64,000 nt of DNA from Bacteroidota bacterium (GTDB lineage Bacteria; Bacteroidota; Bacteroidia; 2-12-FULL-35-15). Positions 7,953 through 21,277 of the stretch are shown piece after piece. The stretch is from NCBI GenBank assembly GCA_025963725.1, contig JAOQAE010000006.1:903207-967206 (forward strand), read 5' to 3'. The position numbers were made by a program, and so were the translations under genes. The notes under the pieces are model-generated. The model searched no databases, was not told where the DNA came from, and worked only from the letters and a program-made list of their open reading frames with translations. Numbering within the stretch: position 1 is the stretch's first letter; each line of letters starts with the position of its first letter.

Positions 7953-8363
7953 TTAATTCCCGTAATATTCAGCACAGATACGCGGTGTTTCAAATAATTT
8001 TACCCGGTGTAATTTTACATTCGGCGGCAAATGGGGAGTGATCTGATTCCAGATCGCTATCGCCAGGTTCTCTGTGCTCGACATGGTATCTTTCATAAAT
8101 TCAACATCTAGGTTAAGATTTTTATGATCTAATTTTTCACAAACCTGTTCATCAAGAATTTTGCATACCAATTTTGCATCAATTAAAAAACCGGTGTCTT
8201 CATTCACTTCGCCTTTAAGCGTCACAATTAATTCGTAATTGTGGCCGTGCCAGTTAGTATTAGCGCATTTACCAAACACTTCTATGTTTTTCTCCTCGTC
8301 CCATTTGGGGTTGTATAATTTATGAGCTGCATTAAAATGCACATATCGTGTTAAATAAATCAT
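7953..8363 (-). CDS. 6-pyruvoyl-tetrahydropterin synthase / QueD family protein
   Basis: A 136-residue PTPS-fold enzyme. The zinc ligands H14 (HFNAAH), H39 and H41 (WHGHNY) are present, together with the catalytic-type cysteine C33 (C-x5-H-x-H), the LDHKNLN motif and the closing glutamate in LFETP. QueD members turn dihydroneopterin triphosphate into 6-carboxy-tetrahydropterin, the first step toward 7-deazapurines; other family members make other pterins. No queE, queC or folE gene is adjacent, so queuosine synthesis is not indicated by context. It is the first gene of the five-gene operon; 26 bp separate it from the QueG-like gene. Family call is strong; pathway is open. Confidence 0.88.
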   Translation of the reverse strand: MIYLTRYVHFNAAHKLYNPKWDEEKNIEVFGKCANTNWHGHNYELIVTLKGEVNEDTGFLIDAKLVCKILDEQVCEKLDHKNLNLDVEFMKDTMSSTENLAIAIWNQITPHLPPNVKLHRVKLFETPRICAEYYGN

Positions 8364-8430
8364 GTGAATATTGCGTCCATGTTAAATAGTTGGAAATAGA
8401 GTGCTGTCAAATGTACAAGACTGAAATGTC

Positions 8431-8457
8431 AAAAAAGGGGCGGCTAACCCCCCTTTT
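8431..8457. promoter_or_regulatory. GC-stem hairpin in the divergent region upstream of the QueD-like operon
   Basis: AAAAAAGGGG, a 7-nt loop, then CCCCCCTTTTT: a strong terminator-like hairpin located ~70 bp upstream of the QueD-like start and ~160 bp upstream of the response regulator. With no gene ending here on either strand, it may be a 5'-leader attenuator or the border of an inserted block. Not a recognisable preQ1 riboswitch. Nothing else is identifiable in the 8364-8619 gap. Confidence 0.4.
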
Positions 8458-8619
8458 TCGATGGCCGATAAAGAATATATTGCCCTGGAATCATTTTTTT
8501 TAGCTCGGTGAATAATGTTCGATTATTCACAAAACCATTTATACAAATGTCTTGAAAGCTGAAAAGTGTCCACGGCACCCAACATAAGTTATCTTAACTT
8601 GCGTACAACTTTAAGCACC

Positions 8620-9243
8620 ATGGAAAAAATAAAAGTGATTATTACAGACGATAAGGCAGGTTACCGAAATCTTATTTCAGAGATGTTAAACTTATCCGAA
8701 GCGACCGTCATTGCTGAAGCAGAAAATGGAAAGCAATTATTTAAATTACTCCACAGTAAACAACCTGATGTTATTCTGCTCGATCTTGAAATGCCGGTAA
8801 TGGATGGAAACAAAGCATTTGATCTCGTGAATAAGCATTTTCCTGATGTGAAGGTGATCATTCTCAGTTTTTATTCTGACCCCTTGTTGATAGAGTATTA
8901 CCTTAAATGTGGCGCAAAAGGCTATATTCCTAAAGATATCCTGAATTCTGAGCTGCTGATCGGCGCATTAAATGAAATTCAAAACGGTGGTGTGTATGTT
9001 CCCCAAAATTCAACTCAAAAGGAAATATATACCACCCGCCAAAAGGAAATAATACCACTTATTTTTGAATCCCTTACAAATAAAGAAATCGCCGACGAAA
9101 TATATATTACTGAGCGTGCGGTTGAAAAACAGAGGAAAAAGATCTATGAACGAAGCGGTGCAACTAAAGCCATGGACTTCTATAAATATGCATTTAGCCA
9201 CGGCTTGCAATTTTTAGGACGAGTGAAGTCCGCAAAGAATTGA
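8620..9243 (+). CDS. NarL/LuxR-type response regulator
   Basis: A 207-residue two-component response regulator. The receiver domain starts MEKIKVIITDD (acidic pocket D10/D11), has the phosphoacceptor D55 in VILLDLEMPV, and a lysine in AKGYIPKD. A C-terminal LuxR-type helix-turn-helix (TRQKEIIPLIFESLTNKEIA then ITERAVEKQRKKIYERS) binds DNA. I chose ATG 8620 over the upstream ATG 8566, since the receiver fold begins there. No histidine kinase is adjacent, so it is an orphan in this window. The downstream neighbour is a giant secreted protein on the opposite strand, separated by a shared terminator; regulation of it is not implied by position. Confidence 0.92.
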   Translation: MEKIKVIITDDKAGYRNLISEMLNLSEATVIAEAENGKQLFKLLHSKQPDVILLDLEMPVMDGNKAFDLVNKHFPDVKVIILSFYSDPLLIEYYLKCGAKGYIPKDILNSELLIGALNEIQNGGVYVPQNSTQKEIYTTRQKEIIPLIFESLTNKEIADEIYITERAVEKQRKKIYERSGATKAMDFYKYAFSHGLQFLGRVKSAKN

Positions 9244-9282
9244 AACATTATAGCCTTAATATCGAGCCATAGTTATTCAAAC

Positions 9283-9336
9283 AAAAGCCTCATCTTCTTT
9301 CGAAGATGGGGCTTTAATTAGCTTCAGGATGGAGGC
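9283..9336. terminator. Terminator cassette, copy 2 (bidirectional)
   Basis: AAGCCTCATCTTC and GAAGATGGGGCTT form a 13-bp stem with one G-T pair and a short TTTC turn, flanked by AAAACAAAA on one side and TTTAATTAGC on the other, followed by CTTCAGGATGGAGGC. It lies between convergent genes (response regulator and T9SS protein) and can end both transcripts. It is the best-formed member of the five-copy cassette family. Confidence 0.8.
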
Positions 9337-9341
9337 TCTTA

Positions 9342-14714
<5,373 letters not shown>

Positions 14715-14816
14715 AGGTTCTGATTTAGAGTAGAAGTATGGAGAATCTGTGAGGCGCAATTTAAGAATAAGTTGCTTACGAAAAGCGTTCTCGCAGAAAA
14801 TCCGCAGGATGAATTA

Positions 14817-15650
14817 TCATTCCGGAGCAAGATCACCGTACCAATATGAGGCAGTAACACCACCATCCATCAGGAAATCGCTACCTGTGATAAATGTGCC
14901 ATCGCTTCCCATTAAAAGTGCAGCTACCGCTCCCACTTCATCAGGAGTTCCGGCCCGCCCCGCTGGCGACAAGTCGATCATTCGCCTGTACCCTTCTCCA
15001 CGAGGGCCGCTTAGCTCGTCTTTGGCGAGGGGCGTAATTATAATTCCGGGGCTGATTGTATTGATCCGCGCGCCCCGTTTGCCCCATTTAACGGCTTCAG
15101 CCCGCACTCGCAACGAATTACCCCGCTTGGATATTTGGTAGGCATGCAATGGATCTGTGATATTTTGAAGCATTGGAAGAGCAAGCAATTCATCGGCAGA
15201 AGTGGTGGCTAATGCTTTGTCCTGTTCGGCAGTTAAGGCAGGAAGCCGGTGCCCTGACTGAGATGAAATCACTACTCCCGATCCGCCTTGTTGCATAATA
15301 TTTCCAAACTCTTCAAGAACCAAGGCAGTACCATATAAATCCACCCTGAGGATCACCTCGGGAGAAGCTTGTGAAGGTGAAACTCCCGCTGCATGAATTA
15401 GTCCGGTTACTTTTCCTAACGATGCAGCCTTCTTTACAAGAGCATGAACAGAGCTCCTTGAAGAAACATCGACGATCGCGGTACTTACCTCAAATCCGGC
15501 TTCGCTAAGAACCTTTGCTGCCGCATCGCTATTTTCTTTCCGTAGATCCGCCAATAAAATATGTTTCCCGAAACTTACCCGTCTTGCTATTGCCTGCCCG
15601 ATGGATCCGGCACCGATCACAACTATACTATTTTTATCATTGTCTTTCAT
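14817..15650 (-). CDS. SDR family oxidoreductase
   Basis: A 277-residue short-chain dehydrogenase/reductase. The nucleotide-binding glycine motif is VVIGAGSIGQAIA (residues ~10-22), an aspartate at the end of the second strand (LLADLR) favours NAD(H), and the catalytic YxxxK is in AYQISKRGN (~168-172). The C-terminal part ends with the usual DGGVTASYW tail. SDRs reduce or oxidise alcohol/ketone groups; the substrate is not deducible. It is a single gene between the T9SS protein and the divergent ECF42 operon. No promoter of the ECF42 type was seen on this side. Confidence 0.9.
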   Translation of the reverse strand: MKDNDKNSIVVIGAGSIGQAIARRVSFGKHILLADLRKENSDAAAKVLSEAGFEVSTAIVDVSSRSSVHALVKKAASLGKVTGLIHAAGVSPSQASPEVILRVDLYGTALVLEEFGNIMQQGGSGVVISSQSGHRLPALTAEQDKALATTSADELLALPMLQNITDPLHAYQISKRGNSLRVRAEAVKWGKRGARINTISPGIIITPLAKDELSGPRGEGYRRMIDLSPAGRAGTPDEVGAVAALLMGSDGTFITGSDFLMDGGVTASYWYGDLAPE

Positions 15651-15794
15651 ACTTCATTTTTTAACTAAATAAAGATACCAATAAAAAAAGGCCACCGAAG
15701 TGACTGCCCGGCTTGATATTGGATAGCCACCCGTCCCCTAAGGTCATTGCTAATGGGCTCTTTTCAAACTTAAGCCTACATTAATTCTTTTATC

Positions 15795-15822
15795 GTGTCC
15801 AAATTGCGTAACCTTGATTGTC
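15795..15822 (+). promoter_or_regulatory. ECF42-type promoter upstream of the YCII gene
   Basis: GTGTCC at 15795-15800 and TTGTC at 15818-15822, separated by 17 bp and followed by TTTAG. The same two boxes with exactly the same spacing occur before the VOC gene at 16226-16253. The -35-like TGTC matches what I recall of the ECF42 motif (TGTCGA-like -35). The ECF42 sigma gene lies downstream in the same cluster. Confidence 0.75.
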
Positions 15823-15855
15823 TTTAGCATATATATAAACCTTAAAAATATAATC

Positions 15856-16209
15856 ATGAAAGAATTTCTTTTACTATTTCGTGGCGGTGATGCCGAACGT
15901 AAACATTTATCCCCGGACCAAATTGAGGCGCACATGAAACGCTGGCAAGAGTGGATCGGCAGCATTGCTCAGAAAAATCTTTTAATTAACGCGCAGCCCC
16001 TTGTACAGGGTGGTAAGGTTATAACAGGCACTTCGAAAAAATTAACTGACGGCCCTTATATGGAGGGAAAAGAAATTTTAGGAGGCTACGTGCTTTTAAA
16101 GGCCAATAGCATTGAAGAAGCTTCCGAAATCGGGCTGGGGTGCCCTAATCTGGAGGCAGAAAGCGGCACTGTTGAGATCCGTGAGATCGGCTCTATGACT
16201 GCAAACTAA
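15856..16209 (+). CDS. YCII-family (DGPF-domain) protein
   Basis: A 117-residue protein of the YCII/YciI-like fold, of the sub-type called DGPF after its motif; here DGPYMEGKEILGGY (~75-88). Start ATG 15856 gives MKEFLLLFRGGDAE at the N-terminus, typical of the family, so the 14 extra upstream codons are rejected. Catalytic role is not established for most members. Family knowledge: DGPF proteins are the characteristic partners and targets of ECF42 sigma factors. It is preceded by an ECF42-like promoter and leads a plus-strand cluster (YCII, VOC, SnoaL-like, sigma). Confidence 0.88.
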   Translation: MKEFLLLFRGGDAERKHLSPDQIEAHMKRWQEWIGSIAQKNLLINAQPLVQGGKVITGTSKKLTDGPYMEGKEILGGYVLLKANSIEEASEIGLGCPNLEAESGTVEIREIGSMTAN

Positions 16210-16225
16210 ATTAATTCTCCTGTTT

Positions 16226-16253
16226 GTGTCCAAATAGGAACATCCACATTGTC
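16226..16253 (+). promoter_or_regulatory. ECF42-type promoter upstream of the VOC gene
   Basis: GTGTCC at 16226-16231, 17 bp, TTGTC at 16249-16253, then TTTAG; a duplicate of the boxes at 15795-15822 (spacer sequences differ, so this is conservation of function rather than a plain copied segment). The VOC start codon follows at 16296. Confidence 0.75.
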
Positions 16254-16295
16254 TTTAGTATAACAAGTATTTAAACAATTTAAAAAATAAAGAAC

Positions 16296-16679
16296 ATGAA
16301 CGACAAAGCAAATGCCTTAAACTGGTTCGAATTACCTGTTAGTGATATTACCAGGGCAAAAAAGTTTTATGAGAATGTATTTTCAATACAAATGCATCAG
16401 CAAGAAGCCATGGGCATGCAAATGGCTCTTTTTCCTGCCGGGGAAAATAATGGAAAAGTCTCCGGCGCCCTGGTACAAGGCCCAATGCATAAGCCAAGCG
16501 CTGAAGGAGCAGTTATTTATTTAAATGCAAATCCTGACCTTTCAACGGCATTAAGTAAAGTAGAAAATGGCGGCGGTAAAATTATCATGCCCAAAACCCA
16601 CATTAGCGCGGAAATTGGATATATGGCTTTTATTACGGACAGCGAAGGCAACAAAGTAGGTTTCCACTCAAACAATTAA
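16296..16679 (+). CDS. VOC-family (glyoxalase/bleomycin-resistance-like) protein
   Basis: A 127-residue vicinal-oxygen-chelate fold protein: NWFELPVSDITRAKKFYENV at residues ~8-28, a mid-protein GALVQGPMHKPSAEGAVIYL, and the closing IPxxGNKVGFHSN-like end (DSEGNKVGFHSN). Metal-ligand pattern is not complete enough to assign an enzyme activity. It is the second member of the ECF42 cluster and has its own ECF42-type promoter. Likely a stress or detoxification function by association; the substrate is unknown. Confidence 0.9.
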   Translation: MNDKANALNWFELPVSDITRAKKFYENVFSIQMHQQEAMGMQMALFPAGENNGKVSGALVQGPMHKPSAEGAVIYLNANPDLSTALSKVENGGGKIIMPKTHISAEIGYMAFITDSEGNKVGFHSNN

Positions 16680-16705
16680 ACAAAAACATTTTAAACAAAA
16701 ACTTT

Positions 16706-17080
16706 ATGACGACCACACAAAAAACAATGACTACACAGGAAGTAGCAGACAGATTAGTTGAACTGATGCGTATCGGACAGGTTCAGCAGGTTCAGGAAGA
16801 ATTATATGCTGACGATGTTACCAGCACTGAGCCTTCGCACTCACCTGTTGCTTCGGCCAAAGGTAAAATAGCCGTGATGCAAAAAGGCGCTGAGTTTGCC
16901 GGCATGATCGAAACCCGCCATGGCGGCTCATTTTCAGATGCTGTGGTTGGTGGCCGTTATTTTAGCTGCGCCATGACCCTCGACGCAACGTTTAAAGGAA
17001 AAGGCAGAATGAATTTAGAAGAGATCTGTGTGTTTGAGGTGAAGGATGGCAAAATAGTTTCCGACCAGTTCTTTTTTTAG
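16706..17080 (+). CDS. SnoaL-like / NTF2-fold protein
   Basis: A 124-residue protein of the SnoaL/NTF2-like type: an N-terminal helix (QEVADRLVELMRIGQVQQVQ), ELYADDVTSTEP, and the closing strands EEICVFEVKDGKIVSDQFF. No catalytic residues can be assigned with certainty. It follows the VOC gene by 26 bp and precedes the ECF42 sigma gene by 31 bp, so it is probably co-transcribed with them from the ECF42-type promoter at 16226. A second in-frame Met (codon 8) is a possible start. Confidence 0.82.
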   Translation: MTTTQKTMTTQEVADRLVELMRIGQVQQVQEELYADDVTSTEPSHSPVASAKGKIAVMQKGAEFAGMIETRHGGSFSDAVVGGRYFSCAMTLDATFKGKGRMNLEEICVFEVKDGKIVSDQFFF

Positions 17081-17111
17081 ATAAAGGAAGCCTTACATTT
17101 GGCATAAGCTT

Positions 17112-18392
17112 ATGTCAAATACACTTGAAATAGAAAGCACCGTTAATCATTTATTCCGGCATCAATCCGGTAAAATGGTTGCGGTGCTTACCCGTATTTT
17201 CGGAATGCATAATTTAGAGCTGGCCGAAGACGTTGTCCAGGAAACCCTGATCGCTGCCTTAGAACAATGGAAGATCAAAGGCCTGCCAAAAAACCCGGAA
17301 GGCTGGTTATTTACAGTTGCCAAGAACAAAGCTCTTAATCTTATTAAGAAGCAAAAAAACCAGATCTTATTTGGCAATGATGAAACCAATATACTTCTTA
17401 GTTCAGGGTATACAGCGGAAGCAACCTTCAATCAACTGGCAGATGACGATCTGATCAAGGACGATCAGCTGAGAATGATGTTTGCCTGCTGCTACCCTGA
17501 CATTTCGGAAGAAAATCAAGTCACATTAATTCTTAAAACACTTTGTGGATTTAGTACAATTGAAATTGCAAAGGCGTTCCTGACCTCTGAAGACACTATT
17601 TCCAAACGCTTGTACCGAACCAGGGAATTTTTCAGGGAAAATAAGATCAGTCTCGTAATTCCAAATGCTGAGGAAATAAAAAGCAGGACCGCAGCTGTTT
17701 TAAACGCTATTTATCTGTTATTTAATGAAGGCTATAACTCAACTCATTCCGAAGAATTAATACGTAAAGACTTAATAGTTGAAGCGGTAACATTATGCAA
17801 GTTATTAACCGAAAACACTAACACCCGGCAGCCGGAGGTAAATGCTTTGATGGCCTTAATGTGTTTTCATGCTTCGCGAAGTGAGAGCAGGATCTCCGCA
17901 GAAGGCGAAATAATTTTGTTAGCCGATCAGGATAGAACAAAATGGAATACCGCTCTGATTGAAGAAGGAATCCTGTTTTTTAATAACGCTGCTTTGGGCG
18001 ATACCATTACGTCCTTTCATTTACAAGCTGCAGTCGCCTTTGAACATTGCACATCCCCGAATTTTAAAGAAACCAACTGGACAACCATCCTCTCGCATTA
18101 CGAATTATTATGTAAGATCCAGCCTTCTCCCATTACGGAGCTTAACCGGACAGTTGCTATACTGCAGGTGCATGGTCCCGCAAAGGCACTTAAAGCTTTA
18201 AATGCAATTAAAGAAAAGGATAAATTGGCTTCTTATTATCTCTATTACAGTACACTTGGTGAGATTTATCACCGCTTAGGTGACCCCGGTGAAGCTGAAA
18301 AGCAATTTGGAATTGCAATGAAGCTGACATTATCTGAGCCAGAAAAGAGAATGTTAGCGAGTAAGATCAAGAATTTATACCCGGGGGCTTAG
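17112..18392 (+). CDS. ECF42-type RNA polymerase sigma factor with TPR-like C-terminal extension
   Basis: A 426-residue sigma factor: region 2 (AEDVVQETLIAALEQWK, ~38-54; then NPEGWLFTVAKNKALNLIKK), region 4 (~125-180: EENQVTLILKTLCGFSTIEI), and a ~230-residue helical extension (DUF6596/TPR-like, e.g. LFNEGYNSTHSEELIRKDLI and YLYYSTLGEIYHRLGDPGEA). This long extension is diagnostic of ECF42, which is thought to be required for activity and replaces an anti-sigma factor. It lies directly after the DGPF/YCII, VOC and SnoaL-like genes and should drive the two promoters found upstream of them, including its own operon. Confidence 0.93.
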   Translation: MSNTLEIESTVNHLFRHQSGKMVAVLTRIFGMHNLELAEDVVQETLIAALEQWKIKGLPKNPEGWLFTVAKNKALNLIKKQKNQILFGNDETNILLSSGYTAEATFNQLADDDLIKDDQLRMMFACCYPDISEENQVTLILKTLCGFSTIEIAKAFLTSEDTISKRLYRTREFFRENKISLVIPNAEEIKSRTAAVLNAIYLLFNEGYNSTHSEELIRKDLIVEAVTLCKLLTENTNTRQPEVNALMALMCFHASRSESRISAEGEIILLADQDRTKWNTALIEEGILFFNNAALGDTITSFHLQAAVAFEHCTSPNFKETNWTTILSHYELLCKIQPSPITELNRTVAILQVHGPAKALKALNAIKEKDKLASYYLYYSTLGEIYHRLGDPGEAEKQFGIAMKLTLSEPEKRMLASKIKNLYPGA

Positions 18393-18397
18393 GCAAT

Positions 18398-18424
18398 AAA
18401 AAAGGCCCAATTGGCGACCTTTTG
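18398..18424. terminator. Bidirectional hairpin between ECF42 sigma and SDR genes
   Basis: AAAAAGG and CCTTTTG flank an inner CCAATTGG palindrome. Convergent genes end on both sides within 30 bp, so one hairpin probably serves both. Confidence 0.5.
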
Positions 18425-18427
18425 TTT

Positions 18428-19171
18428 CTAATTTCCCTTTTCAGGAAATGATACATCAGTGATCTCTTTACATAAGGTCAAAAACCGTTCTTGTAACAAG
18501 ATGTTATCAGCCTCGGGATTAGAAGGAAGTTCTTTCTTATGATAAAAGTATCGTCCACTTACTTTCGCCCTTTCATCATTGCTTACGGCAAGCCAAACCT
18601 GAGTTTGAAACCCGCTTTCCAAACTATCCGGAGCACCCGCTCCTCCCATCTTTGTAGGAACCCAACCCGGGTTAAGTGCATTGACATAAACTCCTTGCCA
18701 TCTTCGTGCTACCGCTTTAGCAAGCATTAACACATGCAGCTTCGAATCAGAGTAGTTAATTTCATTAATGTCATTTTTAAAGCTTTCCAATTTTGCCTGT
18801 CCTCCCTGGTGCATGTCCGAGCTTAAATAGATTAAGCGTTTAGGTTTTTGTATAAGGCAAGTTAAAACATAAGGAGCTAACGTGTTGACAGCGAAAAGAT
18901 CTTTTGGAGAAGCATTATAAACACCGGCATTGTGAATAACGGCATCAAATATTCCTAAAGCATTTACCCTCGAAGCTAACTTTTTTGTTTCATCTATATT
19001 ACTCAGATCTCCGGTTACAACAGCTTCTGCACCGGGCGTTTTATCCAAAGCTTCCTGTCCGCGTTCTTCGTTGCGTGCATGTAAAACAACTTGATGTCCT
19101 CCGGCAATCAAGGCCCTGGCTGCTAACTGTCCAAGTCCATCAGCCGATCCGGTAATAAATATTCTTCCCAT
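18428..19171 (-). CDS. SDR family NAD(P)-dependent oxidoreductase
   Basis: A 247-residue short-chain dehydrogenase: IFITGSADGLGQLAARALIA (TGxxxGxG) at residues 4-23, HARNEERG after the second strand (basic residues favour NADPH), VIHNAGVYNA (NNAG-like motif), and the active-site YSDSK (~142-146). The specific substrate is unknown; the arrangement resembles SDRs annotated as WW-domain oxidoreductase-like. It is 30 bp downstream of the cupin gene on the same strand, so the two probably form an operon. Confidence 0.9.
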   Translation of the reverse strand: MGRIFITGSADGLGQLAARALIAGGHQVVLHARNEERGQEALDKTPGAEAVVTGDLSNIDETKKLASRVNALGIFDAVIHNAGVYNASPKDLFAVNTLAPYVLTCLIQKPKRLIYLSSDMHQGGQAKLESFKNDINEINYSDSKLHVLMLAKAVARRWQGVYVNALNPGWVPTKMGGAGAPDSLESGFQTQVWLAVSNDERAKVSGRYFYHKKELPSNPEADNILLQERFLTLCKEITDVSFPEKGN

Positions 19172-19201
19172 TTGTTTGCTATTTAAAAGGAATATTCCAA
19201 A

Positions 19202-19603
19202 TTATTTTGATTTGCTATATTGTTCGGCTGTTACCTCCTCCAACCAATCAACCATTTTGCCATTCAGGCTTTCCTGGACTGCAATATGCGACATGCCATT
19301 TGTTGCGGTAGCACCATGCCAGTGTTTTTCATTTGCTTCAAACCAAACAACATCACCTGCATGTACTTCTTCTATTGGGCCTCCTTCGCACTGTACCCAT
19401 CCGGAGCCGCTTGTTATGATCAAAGTCTGCCCAAGAGGATGTGTGTGCCAAACCGTTCTCGCACCCGGCTCAAATCTTACATGAGTCCCTGCAACTTTCC
19501 GTGATTCATTTGGGTCAAAAAGTGCATCCGCCCATACGTTTCCGGTGAACCAATCTTTTGGGCCTTTAAATGACGGCTTCGAACCTACTTTTGTGATTTC
19601 CAT
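19202..19603 (-). CDS. Cupin-domain protein
   Basis: A 133-residue single-domain cupin. Motif 1 is RTVWHTHPLGQTLIITSGSG (~51-70), with two of the usual metal histidines plus a glutamine in place of the glutamate, and motif 2 is GDVVWFEANEKHWHGAT. This H-H-Q-H set resembles the small Mn-cupins related to bacterial hydroxynitrile lyase and other detoxifying cupins, but the activity is not provable from sequence. It begins an operon with the SDR gene. No promoter was recognised in the AT-rich upstream DNA. Confidence 0.87.
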   Translation of the reverse strand: MEITKVGSKPSFKGPKDWFTGNVWADALFDPNESRKVAGTHVRFEPGARTVWHTHPLGQTLIITSGSGWVQCEGGPIEEVHAGDVVWFEANEKHWHGATATNGMSHIAVQESLNGKMVDWLEEVTAEQYSKSK

Positions 19604-19874
19604 TTTCCTGTTTTTTTATTTGTTTAATTTTTATTTTTCGTTTCTGCACTTAATTTAGCACTATTTCGGCTTGAGATGTTATGCAGATTTCAAAGCCCCA
19701 AACCTCTTTTGCCTATAAACATATACCAGTTTTTTACTTGTAGTTCCGGATTTCCATTTTTTATAGCTGAAAAATCCTTGCCAGATGGTTGGGATAATTT
19801 TGAAGATCTTTTTCAATATCCCCACTTTTAAAATATCAAAGCAATTATAATCCTTCATTAAAGGTAGTGGGCTT

Positions 19875-19897
19875 AACCCGAATTATCAATTCGGGTT
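19875..19897. repeat. Inverted repeat in the 19.6-20.06 kb gap
   Basis: AACCCGAATT and AATTCGGGTT form a perfect 10-bp stem with a 3-nt loop (ATC). It lies upstream of the cupin operon and 3' of the HNH/SEC-C unit. Elsewhere in 19604-19919 I see no gene, only AT-rich DNA. Confidence 0.55.
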
Positions 19898-19919
19898 TAA
19901 AGGAAAGAAAAATCCGGTT

Positions 19920-19950
19920 CGTACCCGGGAACCGGAAGTCGACCATACTT
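19920..19950 (-). other. Degenerate tRNA-Leu T-arm/acceptor fragment (copy A)
   Basis: CGTACCCGGGAACCGGAAGT followed by CGACCATACTT aligns with the 3' part of the tRNA-Leu at 22466-22545 (GTACCCGGGA, CCGG, AGTCGA all shared, with two single-base insertions). It is followed at once by the terminator cassette, as if a unit boundary. I interpret it as a remnant of an insertion that duplicated the tRNA end; the similarity is partial. Confidence 0.5.
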
Positions 19951-19953
19951 TTA

Positions 19954-20020
19954 AAAACAAAAACCCCATCTTCCTACGAAAATGAGGCGAAAGTTAGGCT
20001 CAGAACTTGGGAAGCCTTCA
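19954..20020 (-). terminator. Terminator cassette, copy 3 (after SEC-C gene)
   Basis: AAAAACAAAAACCCCATCTTC, CTAC, then GAAAATGAGG pair as a hairpin whose minus-strand tail is TTTTTGTTTTT. Continues AAAGTTAGGCTCAGAACTTG, which is identical to copy 5 beside the tRNA. It terminates the minus-strand SEC-C gene. Confidence 0.65.
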
Positions 20021-20058
20021 GTTGATCAATAATTTTTGGACATTCTATCTTATTGATA

Positions 20059-21276
20059 TTATATCAAATTCAATCTATCACGGAACTCTTTAGGAAAGGC
20101 CGGATTAACCGATTCTAATTTTTTAAAGATGCTCTCTAACGCAGACTTAATTTCTGTGATGAAATATTGCATATCACGATTACTGGTTTTATCGATAAGC
20201 TTCCACCTTTTCAACTCATGCATAATGAATATATTAAGTAAACATGAATAAATAATAGCGTCTGAAGTAAATGTTCTTAGCGAGGATGTAAAGCCCTTCT
20301 CCCTATCTATATAACTTGGCAATGATCGGAAATCAGGATGAGTGTAACTTGACAAAAAATCATATAAAAACTGATAAATAACTTTGTCAAAATCGCCGTA
20401 ATCAGGATGAAGAGCCGCTAATTTATATTTATTAGTAAATTTTAATATATACTCTTCGCCTGTTTTTATATTCACAACCTTGGAAGAACCATTCTTTGAT
20501 AGTTTGTGTGTGCCTAATAGCACTCCGGTTTTATATTCCAGCTCTTTTATAAATTCATCTGTATGATTTAACACAGTTGAAACATGCAGGTAGTTTTCAA
20601 ACACTGACCTGATCAGGTTCAACGCGTCTTCACCAAAATGCTCATCTATCAGCCTGACTATAGCTCTTAGCGTTTTTAAATTTTTTGTAAAACAAAACAA
20701 AAGATAGTCGTCGGCGAGGCGATGACCCTTCCTGCTTTTCTTAATTTTCTCATTTAGTTTAAATAAAATCAAAGCATATATGTATTGTAAATCACATAAT
20801 TTATCCTGTATAAATCTTACGTCCTGGACGTATTGAGGAACTTTGATCTTCTTTCTTCCTGCCTTAATATCTTTAAACTCTTTAATAGCTTCATCCCACT
20901 CTTTCAAAACGCTCTCCGGAATCAAATGTTCATTCATTTCGGATACCACATAACCGGTTTTTGTAGACGCATATAATAGCTCCTCAGGCAATTTCAACTC
21001 CTCAAACATTTCTGCCAGTGAATCATTGTAATCATCCTGAGACATCAATAAAGCGTCGAAAAACAACGGATCATCCTTTACCGGTTTACGGCCCAGAATT
21101 CTTATAAATTTTTCTTCCTGCTTTTTTATGATCTCAAGCGCTTCATCGTTTATTGGCATTTGCTGAACAGTCAACCCTTTGTCATTTAGAAAAAATATAT
21201 TTTTCTTTTTACAACAGCGCTTATGTTTTTTGCCACTTTCACAGGGACACAACTCATTATCCGGAAATGGTTTCAT
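20059..21276 (-). CDS. SEC-C motif protein with DUF5677-like domain
   Basis: A 405-residue protein. The start at 21276 places the zinc-binding SEC-C motif at residues 10-22 (CPCESGKKHKRCC), directly at the N-terminus; the longer form from 21345 would overlap the HNH gene by 68 bp and is rejected. With the chosen start the upstream stop and this ATG read TGA-A-ATG, so translation is coupled. The C-terminal half is helical with RSVFENYLHVSTVL, resembling the DUF5677 family; SEC-C plus DUF5677 proteins are poorly understood. AT-rich and unlike the flanking core genes. With the HNH nuclease it forms a two-gene unit that may be a defence or mobile-element module (inference). Confidence 0.75.
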   Translation of the reverse strand: MKPFPDNELCPCESGKKHKRCCKKKNIFFLNDKGLTVQQMPINDEALEIIKKQEEKFIRILGRKPVKDDPLFFDALLMSQDDYNDSLAEMFEELKLPEELLYASTKTGYVVSEMNEHLIPESVLKEWDEAIKEFKDIKAGRKKIKVPQYVQDVRFIQDKLCDLQYIYALILFKLNEKIKKSRKGHRLADDYLLFCFTKNLKTLRAIVRLIDEHFGEDALNLIRSVFENYLHVSTVLNHTDEFIKELEYKTGVLLGTHKLSKNGSSKVVNIKTGEEYILKFTNKYKLAALHPDYGDFDKVIYQFLYDFLSSYTHPDFRSLPSYIDREKGFTSSLRTFTSDAIIYSCLLNIFIMHELKRWKLIDKTSNRDMQYFITEIKSALESIFKKLESVNPAFPKEFRDRLNLI

Positions 21277-21277
21277 T

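Noticed and set aside
7953..8363. Ordinary queuosine biosynthesis for the QueD-like gene
   Set aside because: No queE, queC, folE or tgt next to it; instead a radical SAM HemN-like gene, a small peptide and an ATP-grasp gene. Queuosine role is not excluded but context does not support it.
8431..8457. preQ1 riboswitch upstream of the QueD-like gene
   Set aside because: The hairpin lacks the A-rich tail and C/U core of preQ1 classes; it is a simple terminator-like stem.
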